Positions 22,795-35,700 of a stretch of 64,000 bases of DNA are shown in pieces; position 1 is the stretch's first letter, and each line of letters opens with the position of its first letter. Origin of the DNA: Prinsepia uniflora. Lineage: Eukaryota; Streptophyta; Magnoliopsida; Rosales; Rosaceae. The notes under the pieces are model-generated. The model did not search any database, was not told the origin of the DNA, and saw only the letters and a list, made by a program, of their open reading frames with translations. The translations under genes were made by a program, and so were the position numbers. The stretch covers positions 10,001 to 74,000 of the forward strand of contig CM064873.1 in assembly GCA_032719365.1 (NCBI GenBank). Reading direction: 5' to 3'.

Positions 22795-23763
22795 ACTAAT
22801 ACAAGAATAAATAGAGAATTACCTGGAAAACATGTGAAGATGCTCTGGGTGAATCAGTATGTCCTCCTGTATCTGCTGACTCATTTAGTTTTACAATACT
22901 AGAGATCTCTTGTCTCACATGTGAACCAGAAAACTGTTCATACAATTTCAACTGTACAGGGCTCAGGTCACAGAACCTATCCTGAATAATTTTCTCGGGA
23001 AGATCGGACAAGACCTCGTCTTTTGTTCGACGTAGTAGGAAAGGCATGACCTATTTGATAGATGATGCTTTAGTTAGAGAAATACAATATCTGGCCAAAC
23101 CTCTAATACTTTTGCTAAGAGTAACTACCAAGCCATGCAAAATAATTAGAAAAGAATGACACGGGACAATAATGTGGCATCTTCCAAAATTCCAGTACTT
23201 GGAAACCACAGAAATTTTTCACATAATCTTATAATAGATTGACTTGTAAAACCAATATTTGGGAACATTTCCCGTGATATGGCATGTAGCTACCCATGGA
23301 TCATCAAATTACAGACAACGAAGGTTGGCCAATTATAAGCACGGAAAATGGCAAATAGGGTTTGGCCAATATAGCTATATAAGCATGGAGTAGGCTATTG
23401 AAACGCTACCACTGATCATTGTGGGGGATTACTAGCTGGAGTAGGATGGTTGGTATGGTTAACAGCCTACTCTTGTTCCAGAAAACTAGCTTCCACTGTA
23501 AATGGGTCATTTTCATATAAAATAAGGTATTTTCCATTAAATACTCTCCTACGTCAAAGAAAACACCAGAAAGCACATTTTCTTTTCCAGATTATTAATC
23601 TGCAGGAAATAAATCAGATGGTATGATGAAAAAGAATTAAAGGAAACATTCCATCCACCTGCTTGTGCAATGCCTCCATAGCAAGTGCTCCTGCCTCAGC
23701 ATCCTTGGCAGAGCACTTAGGATCTCTGGCTGCCAACAGTGGTTTTCCATATGTGCCTTGGAA
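20260..23763 (-). CDS. BTAF1: BTAF1 exons 21-28: ATPase lobe 2 and C-terminus
   Basis: Residues 1628-2034. MPFLLRRTKDEVLSDLPEK (motif IIIa-IV region), ALQYLLKLCSHPLL, VLIFAQHK, YLRLDGSVEPEKRFDIVKAF, LLLTTHVGGLGLNLTSAD (motif V) and the arginine-finger motif VI DRAHRLGQK. The end is GTGKGLKAILGGLEELWDQS and SQFLAKLDG, the family C-terminus. Short introns except intron 21 (608 bases) and intron 26 (752 bases), so this half has escaped retrotransposon insertion downstream of exon 21. Confidence 0.96.
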
Positions 23764-26700
23764 CTGCCCAAAGTGACAAGAAAACAATATTTTTAAAATC
23801 AAACTGACAGATGATCAAGACATTTTTTATAGTACTTTTTTTTAAATAAGACACAGAACCATCAATAAAGAATAAAGTAGGAAGTACATAACCAGTGAAC
23901 AAGGAGTCCACTACTGGAAGAAAACTATAGTGTAGAATAGTAAACATCTGTAGCTATTTAGTACACAGAAACAGTTATTGGACAGATGTCCCTAGACAGT
24001 TACCTAGGCAGTTACTAGAACAGTTATGTTTTAGATTCAGATAAGGGAGAGATAACTGTTTGTAGTTATCTCAATCTCAAGACCTGTATAAATAGACCTA
24101 TCGGCACATCAATGAAATCATCAGATTTCACAGAATTCTACATGGTATCAGAGCCTATAGTCTGACCACCATATCGATCCTCCCTAAGTCTGACCAACAA
24201 ACCGATCCTCCTCCTATCTTTCTCCCAACTATGGCAACAGATTCCTGCTCTTCTCCCACCGTCTCTCCCACCAATATTTCAACCCTGGTTTCGGTTAAAC
24301 TCAATGAAAGTAATTACCTTCTCTGGGAAAGCCAGATTAAGCCCTTTCTCATTGGGCATAATTATTGGCGTTTCATAGATGGCACACATCCTGCCCCTCC
24401 TCCTACCCTACCACCCCAAACACCTACTGCTTCCCCTCATTCTGATACTTCTGTTTCAGATCTCATCCCTGCCCCTATTCCTGTCTCCAATCCCGCCTAT
24501 CACCAATGGTTTCAAATTGATCAAACCTTGATCAGTATGCTCAGAGCCACACTCACTGAACCGATCTTGTCCCAGGTTTTTGGCCTCCAAACCTCTAGTG
24601 AAATCTGGCAGTCTCCAACAAAATTTCTCCCAACAATCCCTAGCAAATGCTACTAACCTCCGTCTTCAACTCATGTCTCTCACCAAAGGTCAGAAAACTA
24701 TCTCTGAGTACCTTTCCCAAGCCAAAACCCTGGCTGATTCTCTTGCTGCCATTAACGAGCCTTTCTCCCCTATGGACCTTGTTACTGCGGTCCTTCGTGG
24801 CCTCGGTCCTGAGTACACCATGCTGGTGACTGCCATGCTGAACTTTCCACCCCTCCCTCCCTCCCTTCTCTGATCTCCGTGCCCGCTTACTTTCCTTCGA
24901 GGCTCAACAAACTTCTTCTGCAAACCCTGCAGCCGCAGTTCCTCCTACTGCTTTCTATGCCAATTCTACCCACCCCACTCCAGTTCCCTATGCTAGTGCC
25001 TACTACAGCACCCGTGGAAGACCAACCTACCAGCGTGGTGCTCGCCAAACTCGTCCCCAACGGTCATCCTACCGCAAAGGCTCTGGCCGCCCCTCTACTA
25101 TTTCACATGCTCCTGGCATTCTTGGCTCTTATGCCACCAACACTTCCCGTCAAAATGGCCTCCAATGCTGATCCTGCAACCGCCATGGACATATTGCTGC
25201 CCACTGTCCTCAAATTCAACATACTCCTGACCATGACCTTGCCCAAGCCTTTGCTGGACTTCATCTTACCCCTGCTGCTGCTGATCCCAACTGGTATCCG
25301 GACAGTGGTGCCACTCATCATATGACCCTCCAACCTGCTCCTCCACACACTACAGCCCTTTCATCAACTGATCATGGCATGGTGGCCAACGGTGCCACTC
25401 TTCCCATCGACCACACAGGTAATCTCACCTTTTCCTCTGGTCCCTATGTCTTTCATCTCTCCAATGTTCTTCATATTCCTACCCTACGCAAAAACTTGTT
25501 ATCTGTTGCACAATTCACTAATGATCAGCAGGTCAGTATAACATTTTTCCCCACTCATTTCCTCATCCGAGACCTAAACACCAAGGCTGTTCTCTTTCAG
25601 GGCCCCTGTGAAAATGGCTTGTACCCCATCCGTCCATGTTGCACTACCCACCCTCAGGCCTTGCTGACAAGTGCAACTAGTTCCCTCTGGCACAACCGCT
25701 TGGGTCATCCATCTCCTCAAGTCCATCGTGTCTTAGCTTCTCAGACTCCTGTCATTGCTTCTGCTTCCTTAGACAATGTAGGCTTTTGTAATAGTTGTGA
25801 CATGGGCAAATCAACTAGACTATCTTTCAATTCTGTTGTACACACTGCAATAAAACCTTTTGATTTAATCCACTCTGATGTCTGGATGTCTCCAGTCCCA
25901 TCTGTTTCTGGTTTTAGATATTATGTGCTGTTTACAGATGATTTTACCAGGTACACCTGGATTTTTCCACTCCGCCCTAAATCAGAAGTTTTTACACACT
26001 TCTCAACTTTTCTAACCTATATTCAAAACCAATTCTCTACCACCATCAAACAATTCCATAGTGATGGTGGCAAGGAATTTGATAATCACTCTTTCAAGTC
26101 CCTCTGTTCTCACCATGGCATCCACCACCGTTTTTCTTGCCCCTATACCCCACAACAGAACGGCCTGGCTGAGAGAAAACACAGGCACATTTCTGAAATG
26201 GGCAGAACTCTACTAATCACTGCTGGCCTGCCCCACTGTTATTGGGCCGAAGCAGTAACTACTGCAGTTTTCCTCATCAACCTTCTCCCAACTCCAGTGC
26301 TCAAATGGACCTCCCCTTACTTTAAACTACACGGCAAAGAACCTCCATATCACCTCCTTCGAGTTTTTGGATCTGCTTGTTACCCATATATTGGCCACAC
26401 CACAAAACACAAGCTAGAACCCAGGTCCATTCCTTGTACCTTTCTCGGATATAGCTCTCATCACAAAGGGTATCGCTGCCTTCATGTCCCTAGTGGTAAG
26501 GTTTATATAAGCCGCCATGTTGTTTTCAATGAACACCATTTTCCCCATGCCACCAATCCCTCCCCTCCAGTTCCTGATTTCTGCTTCATCCCTGTTATTC
26601 CAGCCACTCTTAATTCCCAAACCACCACCACAACTCAGCAGCCACCTCCCTTTCCACCTCCTCTTCCCACCATGATGGTGAGGTGTCACATGATGTGAGG

Positions 26701-29700
26701 CGCCGGAATCAAGTAGCCAAGGGGAAGAGGAGCTCTGGACAGTGGGATTAGCCACAGGAGGTTGAGAGGATGAGTGCTGGAGCTGGGGACAGCGCTTAGC
26801 ACTGTGGCCTTGGGTGCCACACCATTGGCAAAACCCACGATAGCCACTGCCTGGGGTGCTGTTGGACCTGCGCTGGTTGTTGTGGGGCGGTCCAGGGCGC
26901 TGGGAAGAAGAACCACGGCTGGGAGAAGACTGGTGGGGGGTCTTGTGTCTGAAGTACCACGGTTGTGGTAGTTATAGGAGGAGCCACGGGCTGATTGGGT
27001 AGCATTGGCAGTAATGGTGGTGAGAGATGATTTAGGGGCAGCTCTGTTAGCTGCGGTTTCATGCTGAACCAGCATGTCATGTAGGTTTTCAAAAGGGACG
27101 GGAGCATCCCTGGATCTGACAGCAGCAGCAAGATCTTTGAATTCTGGACCAACACCATTGATAACATGAAGGAGGAGATCATCATCAGACAAAGGCGTGT
27201 CAATTGCTGCAAGTTCATCAGCAATGGTACGAACCTCCTGAAGGTAATCAGAAACAGGCCAGGAGTCCTGGCAAAGGAGAGTTAAGCATTCCTTAAGTCC
27301 TAGTACACGAGCCCGGGCTGTGCTCGCGTATAGACGAGTGAAGCGGCTACAGGATTAGGGTTTGGGGCGGCTGCTGGATTAGGGTTTTGGGTGGCTGCGG
27401 GATTAGGGTTTTGGGCGGCCATTGAATTAGGGTTTACCTAGGGTTTGCTCGGTGGAGCTTTAGAGCTCTAATACCATAAAAGGTATGAAAAGTTTTCTGT
27501 CTATTGAGTTATGTAAATTGTGTACAGAGGTTCTTTAAGTAGACTTCTAGAGAACTAAACTAGGTAAGTACATCTTAGACAAACTAGGAAGGAATCAAGT
27601 AGATACAAATTTACATAGGAAAGAATCCAGGTGATTCTGTGGACTTAGGCCCAGCAGATCAGGGAGATTGATCCTCAATCTCCTGTGATCGGCTGGGATC
27701 TTTATCAGACTACACCTCACTCAAACAAAGTATACACTGGACATCCTGCAGCGCAGTGGTTTAACTGATTGCAAGCCAGCCCTCACTCCTGTCGCTCCAA
27801 AACAAGCTCTCTCTGCTGCTGTTGGTCAACCCCACCAAGATGGCTCTACCTATAGACAACTTGTCGGTGCCCTACTCTATCTGACTTTAACCAGACCAGA
27901 TATATCCTTTGCTGTTCAGCAAGTTGCCCAGTTTTTGAGCTCTCCTACAGATGTCCATCTAACCGCTGTCAAACGGATCATCCGCTACCTCAAAGGCACC
28001 CTTGGACATGGCATTCACATCCGCAGGTCTCTCTTTCCCTTGAAAATTCATGCATTTTCTGATGCGGACTGGGCTGGGTGCCGCGATACTAGGCGGTCTA
28101 TCACAGGTTTTTGTATATTCCTTGGATCCAATCTGATTTCCTGGTGTGCAAAGAAACAAAAGACTGTTTCCCGCTCTAGTTCTGAGGCAGAGTACCGTGC
28201 TCTAGCCTATACCTGTGCAGATACCCTATGGATACTTAGTCTCCTGCAAGAACTAGGTGCTCTTCCAGAAATGTCAGTTCAGCTGTACTGTGACAACCTA
28301 AGTGCCACTTACATGACCCGCAACCCAATCTTTCATGCTCGCACAAAGCACATCGCCTTAGACTATCATTTTTTACGAGAAAGGGTGGCTTCAGGAACTC
28401 ATCAAGTACAATTTGTTCCCTCTACAGCACAACTTGCTGACCTCTTCACCAAAGGGCTTCCTGTCAGTCGACATTTATCCCTTGCTTCCAAACTTGTCAC
28501 CCACGGGGTGCCACGTTTGCAGGGGGATGTAGAATAGTAAACATCTGTAGCTATTTAGTACACTGTATTTAGTACACAGCAACAGTTATTGGACAGATGT
28601 CCCTAGAGAGTTACCTAGGCAGTTACTAGAACAGTTATGTTTTAGATTCAGATAAGGGAGAGATAACTGTTTGTAATTATCTCAATCTCAAGACCTGTAT
28701 AAATAGACCTATCGGCACATCAATGAAATCATCAGATTTCACAGAATTCTACATATAGAACCCAAACCTAAGGAAAAATAGCAGTTGGTGTCCATGTTTC
28801 TAATAATCTCCATTAGTACTCTAATTATCTTTTCTCTGATTGTCTTAATTTAAAATTCTATTATACTGGACCATCTTCAACTGTTCCAACTAATAATTAG
28901 TCCTACCAAATCATATAAACTTAAGATGCAACGTATGTACTGTCTAGGGAAAATAACCACAAATCTAACATAAGGACTATGGCATGAAGAATGTAGACAT
29001 ATTGTCACAATTAATAGTATTATTATTCGATCCTAAAATACTTTATTGTGCATCAATTATTACATATTTCCCCTACTTCCACATGCCTTCAACACTGTCA
29101 CCTCATTTCATCATTTTTTTCACATAACTATTTTTATTATCATAACCAGTAATTAAATTATGGTTTAAAATAGAACAAGTAACTAGTATATACAGAAACT
29201 AGCAATGATTGCAACCGTCATAATTGCAGTCACCAAATTTAATTATTTGAAGCAAATCAAACTAATCAGAACATAAAGGAGACTTAAATTGCCTTATCTA
29301 ATTAATATATCCAAATTTCGTTCACAACAGAAATCACATTCATCACATATATGTGATGCAAATACATAAGGTATACAAGCACCATCTAATGGATGCAACC
29401 ATATAATGGATGCATGTGCACTAAGTTCTGGTGCTAGGAATACATGCAACGGTTGTTTGAAAAATAGTGTGACATAAATCCACTGCATGATCATGACTTG
29501 AGATTTATAGAGCACTCCAGACCGACCCAGAACGGATTCAGCTGGGCAAACAACAACAATTTTTACAGAACCCTAAATAAGGATCAAAACTTAAACCAAA
29601 ACAATTCCATTTTTTGAACTACTTCAATCAACCAAATACCCAAGAATCTAATATGACAAAAATTTGTCCAGCTTAAACAAGAAGCAGAATAATTCCATTC

Positions 29701-32700
29701 ATCTGAAATGCTGGTTCACTATGAGGCAAGCGACCAAAGCTAACATTTTTAAGATCAAAAGGGTTTATGTAGGCACATATAGTGTTTTATGGAGTCCAAT
29801 TTCAATTCATTGCCACTAGCCTGAAGCTCTCATGGCCAGCACTGCATTTTAAGCGTGTTTTTTTTTAAATGCATTGTTTCATACAATTATTTTCTCTGCA
29901 TGATATCCTTGACCATATACATAGATTCAAAGAACAGGAAAAATGAATTTAATACTTCACCGAACAAGAACACACACCTGCCTCTCCGTTCCAAGAAACC
30001 CGGGCATTAGAAAATCAAAAAGGGACCACAAATCCATGACGTTATTCTGCAATAAATGGTAGGTCAATTTCATGAAAAATAAACAATTATTAATTTTCAG
30101 GTAATTTCATAAACCCGTAGGCCACCAACCTGAATTGGTGTGCCACTCAATATCAATCGATGTTGGGCTTTCAATTGCTTCACTGATAGTGTAATTTTGG
30201 ACTTCGCATTCTTGATCACATGTCCTTCATCTAAGATACAATAGTTCCAGAGAAGCTTTCCAAGATGATCAATATCTTTGCGGACCACATCATATGATGT
30301 TATTACCACGTTATGCTTTTCAAAATTTTCTCGCAGAGCAACGCGCTCTTGAGCGGAACCAACATATTGGAGAGTGGATATCACGGAAACATCAATGTAC
30401 TTCTCAATCTCAAAAGCCCAGTGTCCAACAAGTGTTGATGGACAAATAATTAAAGAGGATGGGAGATTGCTGTCATTTGAAGTGTGATGCTCAACTACAT
30501 CAGAAGCCACAATAGCAGACGCTTGAAGTGTCTTGCCAAGCCCCATATCATCACATAAGATTCCATGAAGCTTGAAACGTTTTAAAAAGCCTAACCAATT
30601 GATACCTTCCTGTTGATACCTATAAGCAACAATAACAGTTAAGGAACCAGAGTGTGTTCAGTGCAAAGGCAAACCGATTTATACGTTTCTGTTGACACCT
30701 ATAACCAACAGTACAGTTTAAGTACCAGAATGTAGATTCAGTAAACTGACAATATGGGTTGTCAGATTTAATAAAGGAATCTAGAATAACCAGGAAGTAG
30801 GCAGAAAATGTTACGGAAGAAGTGAATGAAACTTTATTAACTTATATCATTGTTTAGTTTTATTACCTTCAGACTTTTTATTAGCTAATTCCTAGCACTG
30901 AGATAACATAATAACATTAATATTTTTTTTCTTGCAATACTGAAAAGCTGGCATCATAGAACATGAAAGGAATAAAATCTAACTATACGTCGTGAATAAA
31001 CTAGGCACAAACATGTTTCAATGTCCTTTAACTTCAAATGTACCTTCTCAGTGTCACCTTCAGTTCTGCAGAGAGTTTGTAATCATCAATATGAGAGTTG
31101 TCAAGTAGTTGCTCCAGAAATTTTGCATCTTCTGTACTTCTGGAGAAACATTCACTTAGTCCAACAGGTGGAGGGAGGCCTCGTGCCAGTGGAAGAATAG
31201 GTACAAGGGCTGCAAAACTATGAGTCACACTCTGTCTAACAGATTGATCAGAATCGCTCATACACCTTAGAAGAGGAACAACTAACAAAGGAGCATATGG
31301 AACCAGTTCCACACCCAAACCCTGTACAAGTAAACTAATAAGCATGCCAGCACCTTGTCTGGCATTAACAGATGTCACATCCCCTAACATTGGTACAACA
31401 TTTTCAATAACAGCTCCCATCACATGCATTGCCATTGACTTGGCCATTGAAGTGATACATCTCGAGGAAGCCAATCTAACAGCAACATGGGAATGACGAA
31501 CACAATTAAAGATGTATGGTAAAAGAGTGCGTAGTTTTGGTTTCAAATCCTCATTTAGCATAGGAGCAATGGAACGCACTACCTGAAAAATGGAAATGAC
31601 ATCACTAACGAGACAAAATAAGTTTCCAATATTGAAAGTCCACAAATTTTGAGGGTCTGCCATATAGTATTTAAAAAAAAATCAAGTAGAGAGTTCAGAA
31701 CAACGAAGAAATACCAAAGAAAAGAAACGGCCACCAATTGATATTTTAATACTTTTATAGATAAAAAATAATATCTTTAGCTGCTAATACAACAATCTAC
31801 AAAAGTCAAATGATTAATCCTTGACTAAACCCTCAAAAAAAATCGTTCCCAAAATCATATTCAATCCAAAGAGCACCCTTTTCCATATTCCCCTAAAGGA
31901 TAAATCGACGCTTCAAGGATAGAGGGAACCAGCTCTATCCAGGTTTTCATGTTGAGTACAGATGAATGTACTTAAATGTCATCAAACTTTAGCTTTCTGA
32001 TCATTTTTCTCAGTTTCTCACAGCATATTTAAAAACCAAATCTAGACCTCATCCTAGAATCTTTAGATCCTATCATTCCCAAACCAAACAAGAACGAAAA
32101 ACTTCTATTAAAGCTTTCAGCTTCCAGTTCAGACCCAGGACTTCAGCTTTAAAGAGAATTAACTTATCTTTTTTTCATAGACTTCCCCTACCACTAATAT
32201 ACTCACTGCAGAGACTGTCATAGAATTCCCAATCTGACCAGTCATGGACTCCCAATACTCTAGTAGTGATTTCAAATCCCATCACTGAAGTTAAAAAAAA
32301 AAAAAACAAAAAATGTTATCAAACTAATTTACACAGTAGACTGCATTTCCATATGCATAACGCATTTTGAACAAAATTGACGGCAAAATCATACCCAAAA
32401 ATATTAGTGTACTGAAGGCATTAACACAATTTAATATCAAATATGTAAAACCGTGTACACTAATCCCTATAGACTGCTAAACTTGTATAGCTGTAGACAC
32501 TAGACATCTGGACCTGTAGAATTAAGACAGACATGCACACACTAGATTCACACATCTGTCCTAGGTAGTTAATAGCAGTTAAGATAAGTTTAAGACAGAA
32601 ATAACTGTCTAACCTTATCTGTTGTAAACATCTATAAATATAGCCGTAGGCTATGTGAATAATACAAGGAAAATTTACCATTTCTACATGGTATCAGAGC

Positions 32701-35700
32701 CTCACGGCTAATCCCCTCAATTCTGATCCTCCCTCCTCTCCCACCATAGCTAGTGATTCCTGTGCCTCTCCCTCAATCTCCTCGAATCATGTTTCAACCC
32801 TAGTCTCTATCAAACTCACAGAATCCAACTATCTTCTTTGGGAAAGCCAGATCAAACCCTTTCTAATCGGACACAACTACTGGAGGTTCATTGATGGAAC
32901 TCACTCCCCTCCCTCTCCAACCCTCCAACCATCGGCCACCACTGAATCCTCTCCCCAATCTGATGCCTCATCCTCTGCTCTCACTGACTCTGGACTCCTC
33001 CTGCCTAATCCTGCGTACCAACAGTGGTACCAGATTGACCAAACCCTCATCAGCATGCTTCGAGCCACACTGACAGAACCAGTCCTGTCCCAAGTTGTTG
33101 ACTTAAACACTTCCCGTGAAATCTGGGAATGCCTTCGCCAGAATTTCTCTCAACAGTCACTAGCAAATGCCACTAACCTCCGATTCCAACTCATGTCTCT
33201 CACAAAAGGCTCCCTCTCCATCTCTGAATATCTCTCTCAAGCCAAAACACTTGCAGACTCTCTTGCTGCAATAAATGAACCCTTCTCTTCCCGTGACTTA
33301 GTCACGGTTGTCTTGCGTGGTCTTGGCCCAGAATACAGCATGCTTGTGACAACCATGCTTAACTTCCCTCCCCTCCCTCCCTTCAATGATCTTAGAGCCC
33401 GTCTACTGTCTTTTGAGGCACAGCAAGCCTCCACCCTACACTCTGCCTCTGTCCACCCACCCACAGCCTTATACACGGCCTCACAGCACTATGCTCCTTC
33501 CCGTGGCCGCTCTGCTTTTCAGAGAGGACCCAGACCAGGCCGTGGCTCCCGGTTTCCAAACCGCCGTGGAAACCACCGCTACTCCTCCCCCAATCCTTCC
33601 CCCGGTGTACTAGGCTCCTCCCCCTCTCCCATCAACCGCCCCACTGGCCCCCAATGTTGGTCCTGCAACCGTTTCGGCCATCTTGCTGCTCACTGCCCCA
33701 ATCTGTCCCAGTCCACAGACCACAATTTGTCCCAGGCCTTCGCAGGTCTACATCTAGCAAACGTATCAGACCCAAATTGGTACCCGGACACTGGTGCTAC
33801 TCACCACGTCACCATGAACCCTCCCTGCACCTCTCAGCCTTCCCCATCCACCCCGGATCAGGTCATGATTGGCAATGGTGACACACTCCCCATCCACCAA
33901 ACTGGTACAGTCCAATTCTCCTCTGGTCCCTTTCATTTTAATCTATCTAATGTTCTCTATGTTCCCTCTATACAAAAGAATCTTCTCTCTGTCTCTCAGT
34001 TCACTCAAGATCACAAAGTCAAAATCACTTTCCTCCCCCACCAATTTCTTATCCAGGATCTTCATACTAATCAAGTTTTGTTTCAGGGCCCCTGTAAAGA
34101 TGGCCTTTACAGGATATCACCACAACAAGTCCCACCCCAGGTCTTCCTCACTCATGCTGCTCCCTCTCTTTGGCACCAGCGCCTTGGACACCCTTCATCC
34201 AAAGTGCTTCGCATGGTGACAACCAAGAATAACCTATGTTCCCCTGTACCTTTCAATTCTGTACCATTTTGTAATCAATGTGCTCTAAATAAAAGCACCA
34301 GACTTTCCTTTTCCTCTGTTGTACATCAATCAATAAAACCGTTTGATTTAATACATTCTGATGTGTGGATGTCTCCTGTCATTTCTGTCTCTGGTTTTCG
34401 CTACTATGTCCTATTCACTGATGACTACACTAGATTCACTTGGATATTTCCCCTACGCAACAAATCTGAAGTTTTCAACCATTTCACTAAATTCTACTCA
34501 TATGTTCAGACTCAATTCCGCACCAACATCACTCAATTTCAAAGTGATGGAGGCACTGAATACACCAACCACCAGTTCCAAGCCTTTTGCTCCCTTCATG
34601 GCATTCACCATCGCTTTTCCTGCCCCCACACCCCTCAACAAAATGGGTTAGCTGAGCGTAAACACCGTCACATCTCAGAAATGGGGAGAACACTCCTCCA
34701 TACAGCCGGCCTTCCTTATTCTTACTGGGCAGATGCCCTTACAACTGCAGTTTTTCTCATCAACCTCCTTCCCACACCTACCCTCAACTGGACATCACCA
34801 TACACCAAACTATATGCCCGTCCACCTCCATACCACATTCTAAAAACCTTTGGCTGCTCCTGCTTCCCCTTCCTTGGTGCGTACACCAAACACAAACTCC
34901 AAAGTCCCAGCCTACCCTGTGTTTTTCTAGGCTACAGCCCCCATCATGCTGGATACCGTTGCCTTCATGTCAAAACAGGTCGAGTCTACATCTCCCGCCA
35001 TGTGGTGTTCAATGAACTTGACTTCCCTTTCCCGAAGTCCTCCACACCTCCCCCTCCTCTTTCCTTCACCCCTCTAGTCTCCATCCCACTTTCTCATCCT
35101 TCTCCGGTCCCACCAACACGGTGTCCCACTACTAATTCCCGACAGACCTCCCCACCCTTCTCACCACCAGCAAACTCTTCTCACGACCTGTCATCCTCCA
35201 CCACCCCTCCTCCCCTTCCCGGTCTAAACTCCCAACACTCCCACCCTTCCCGACCACCCAATACTCATCCTATGACTACTCGCAGCAAGGCTGGAATTTC
35301 CAAGTCCAGAAATCTCCTCTTCACCTCCCGATATCCCCTGCCCCAGGCCTACACCACTACCAAACTTGCAACAGCCGAACCCACCACCTACACCCAAGCC
35401 TCCAAATCTGCTGCATGGACAGATGCAATGAAAACAGAATATGATGCACTGATGAAGCAGCAAACTTGGTCCCTGGTTCCCCTCCCCCCTCATGCCAATG
35501 CAGTAGGCTGCAAGTGGGTTTTTCGACTCAAACAACGTGCTGATGGCTCTGTCGAACGCCACAAAGCCAGACTTGTTGCCAAAGGCTTCCATCAGCAAGA
35601 AGGCCTAGACTACTATGAAACATTCAGTCCGGTTGTAAAACCAACCACAATCCGTGTGGTCCTATCCATTGCTGTTTCCCTTGGCTGGCCCCTCCGTCAA

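Larger units (their letters stand above)
23931..28753 (+). mobile_element. Copia element A, full-length but broken, in BTAF1 intron 20
   Basis: LTRs at 23931-24142 (212 bases) and 28528-28753 (226 bases) both start TGTAGAATAG and end TTCTACA. Flanked by TATAG on both sides (23926-23930 and 28754-28758), a 5-base target duplication. A primer-binding site TGGTATCAGAGC follows the 5' LTR. By eye the LTRs differ by three substitutions and a 14-base duplication. Transcription direction opposes BTAF1. The coding region is frameshifted and its reverse-transcriptase part is replaced by an antisense Copia piece (26690-27714). Confidence 0.95.

Noticed and set aside
26686..27224. 168-codon minus frame considered as a host gene antisense to Copia A
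   Set aside because: It is a Copia gag (LLLHVINGVGPEF segment) preceded by an LTR and primer-binding site.
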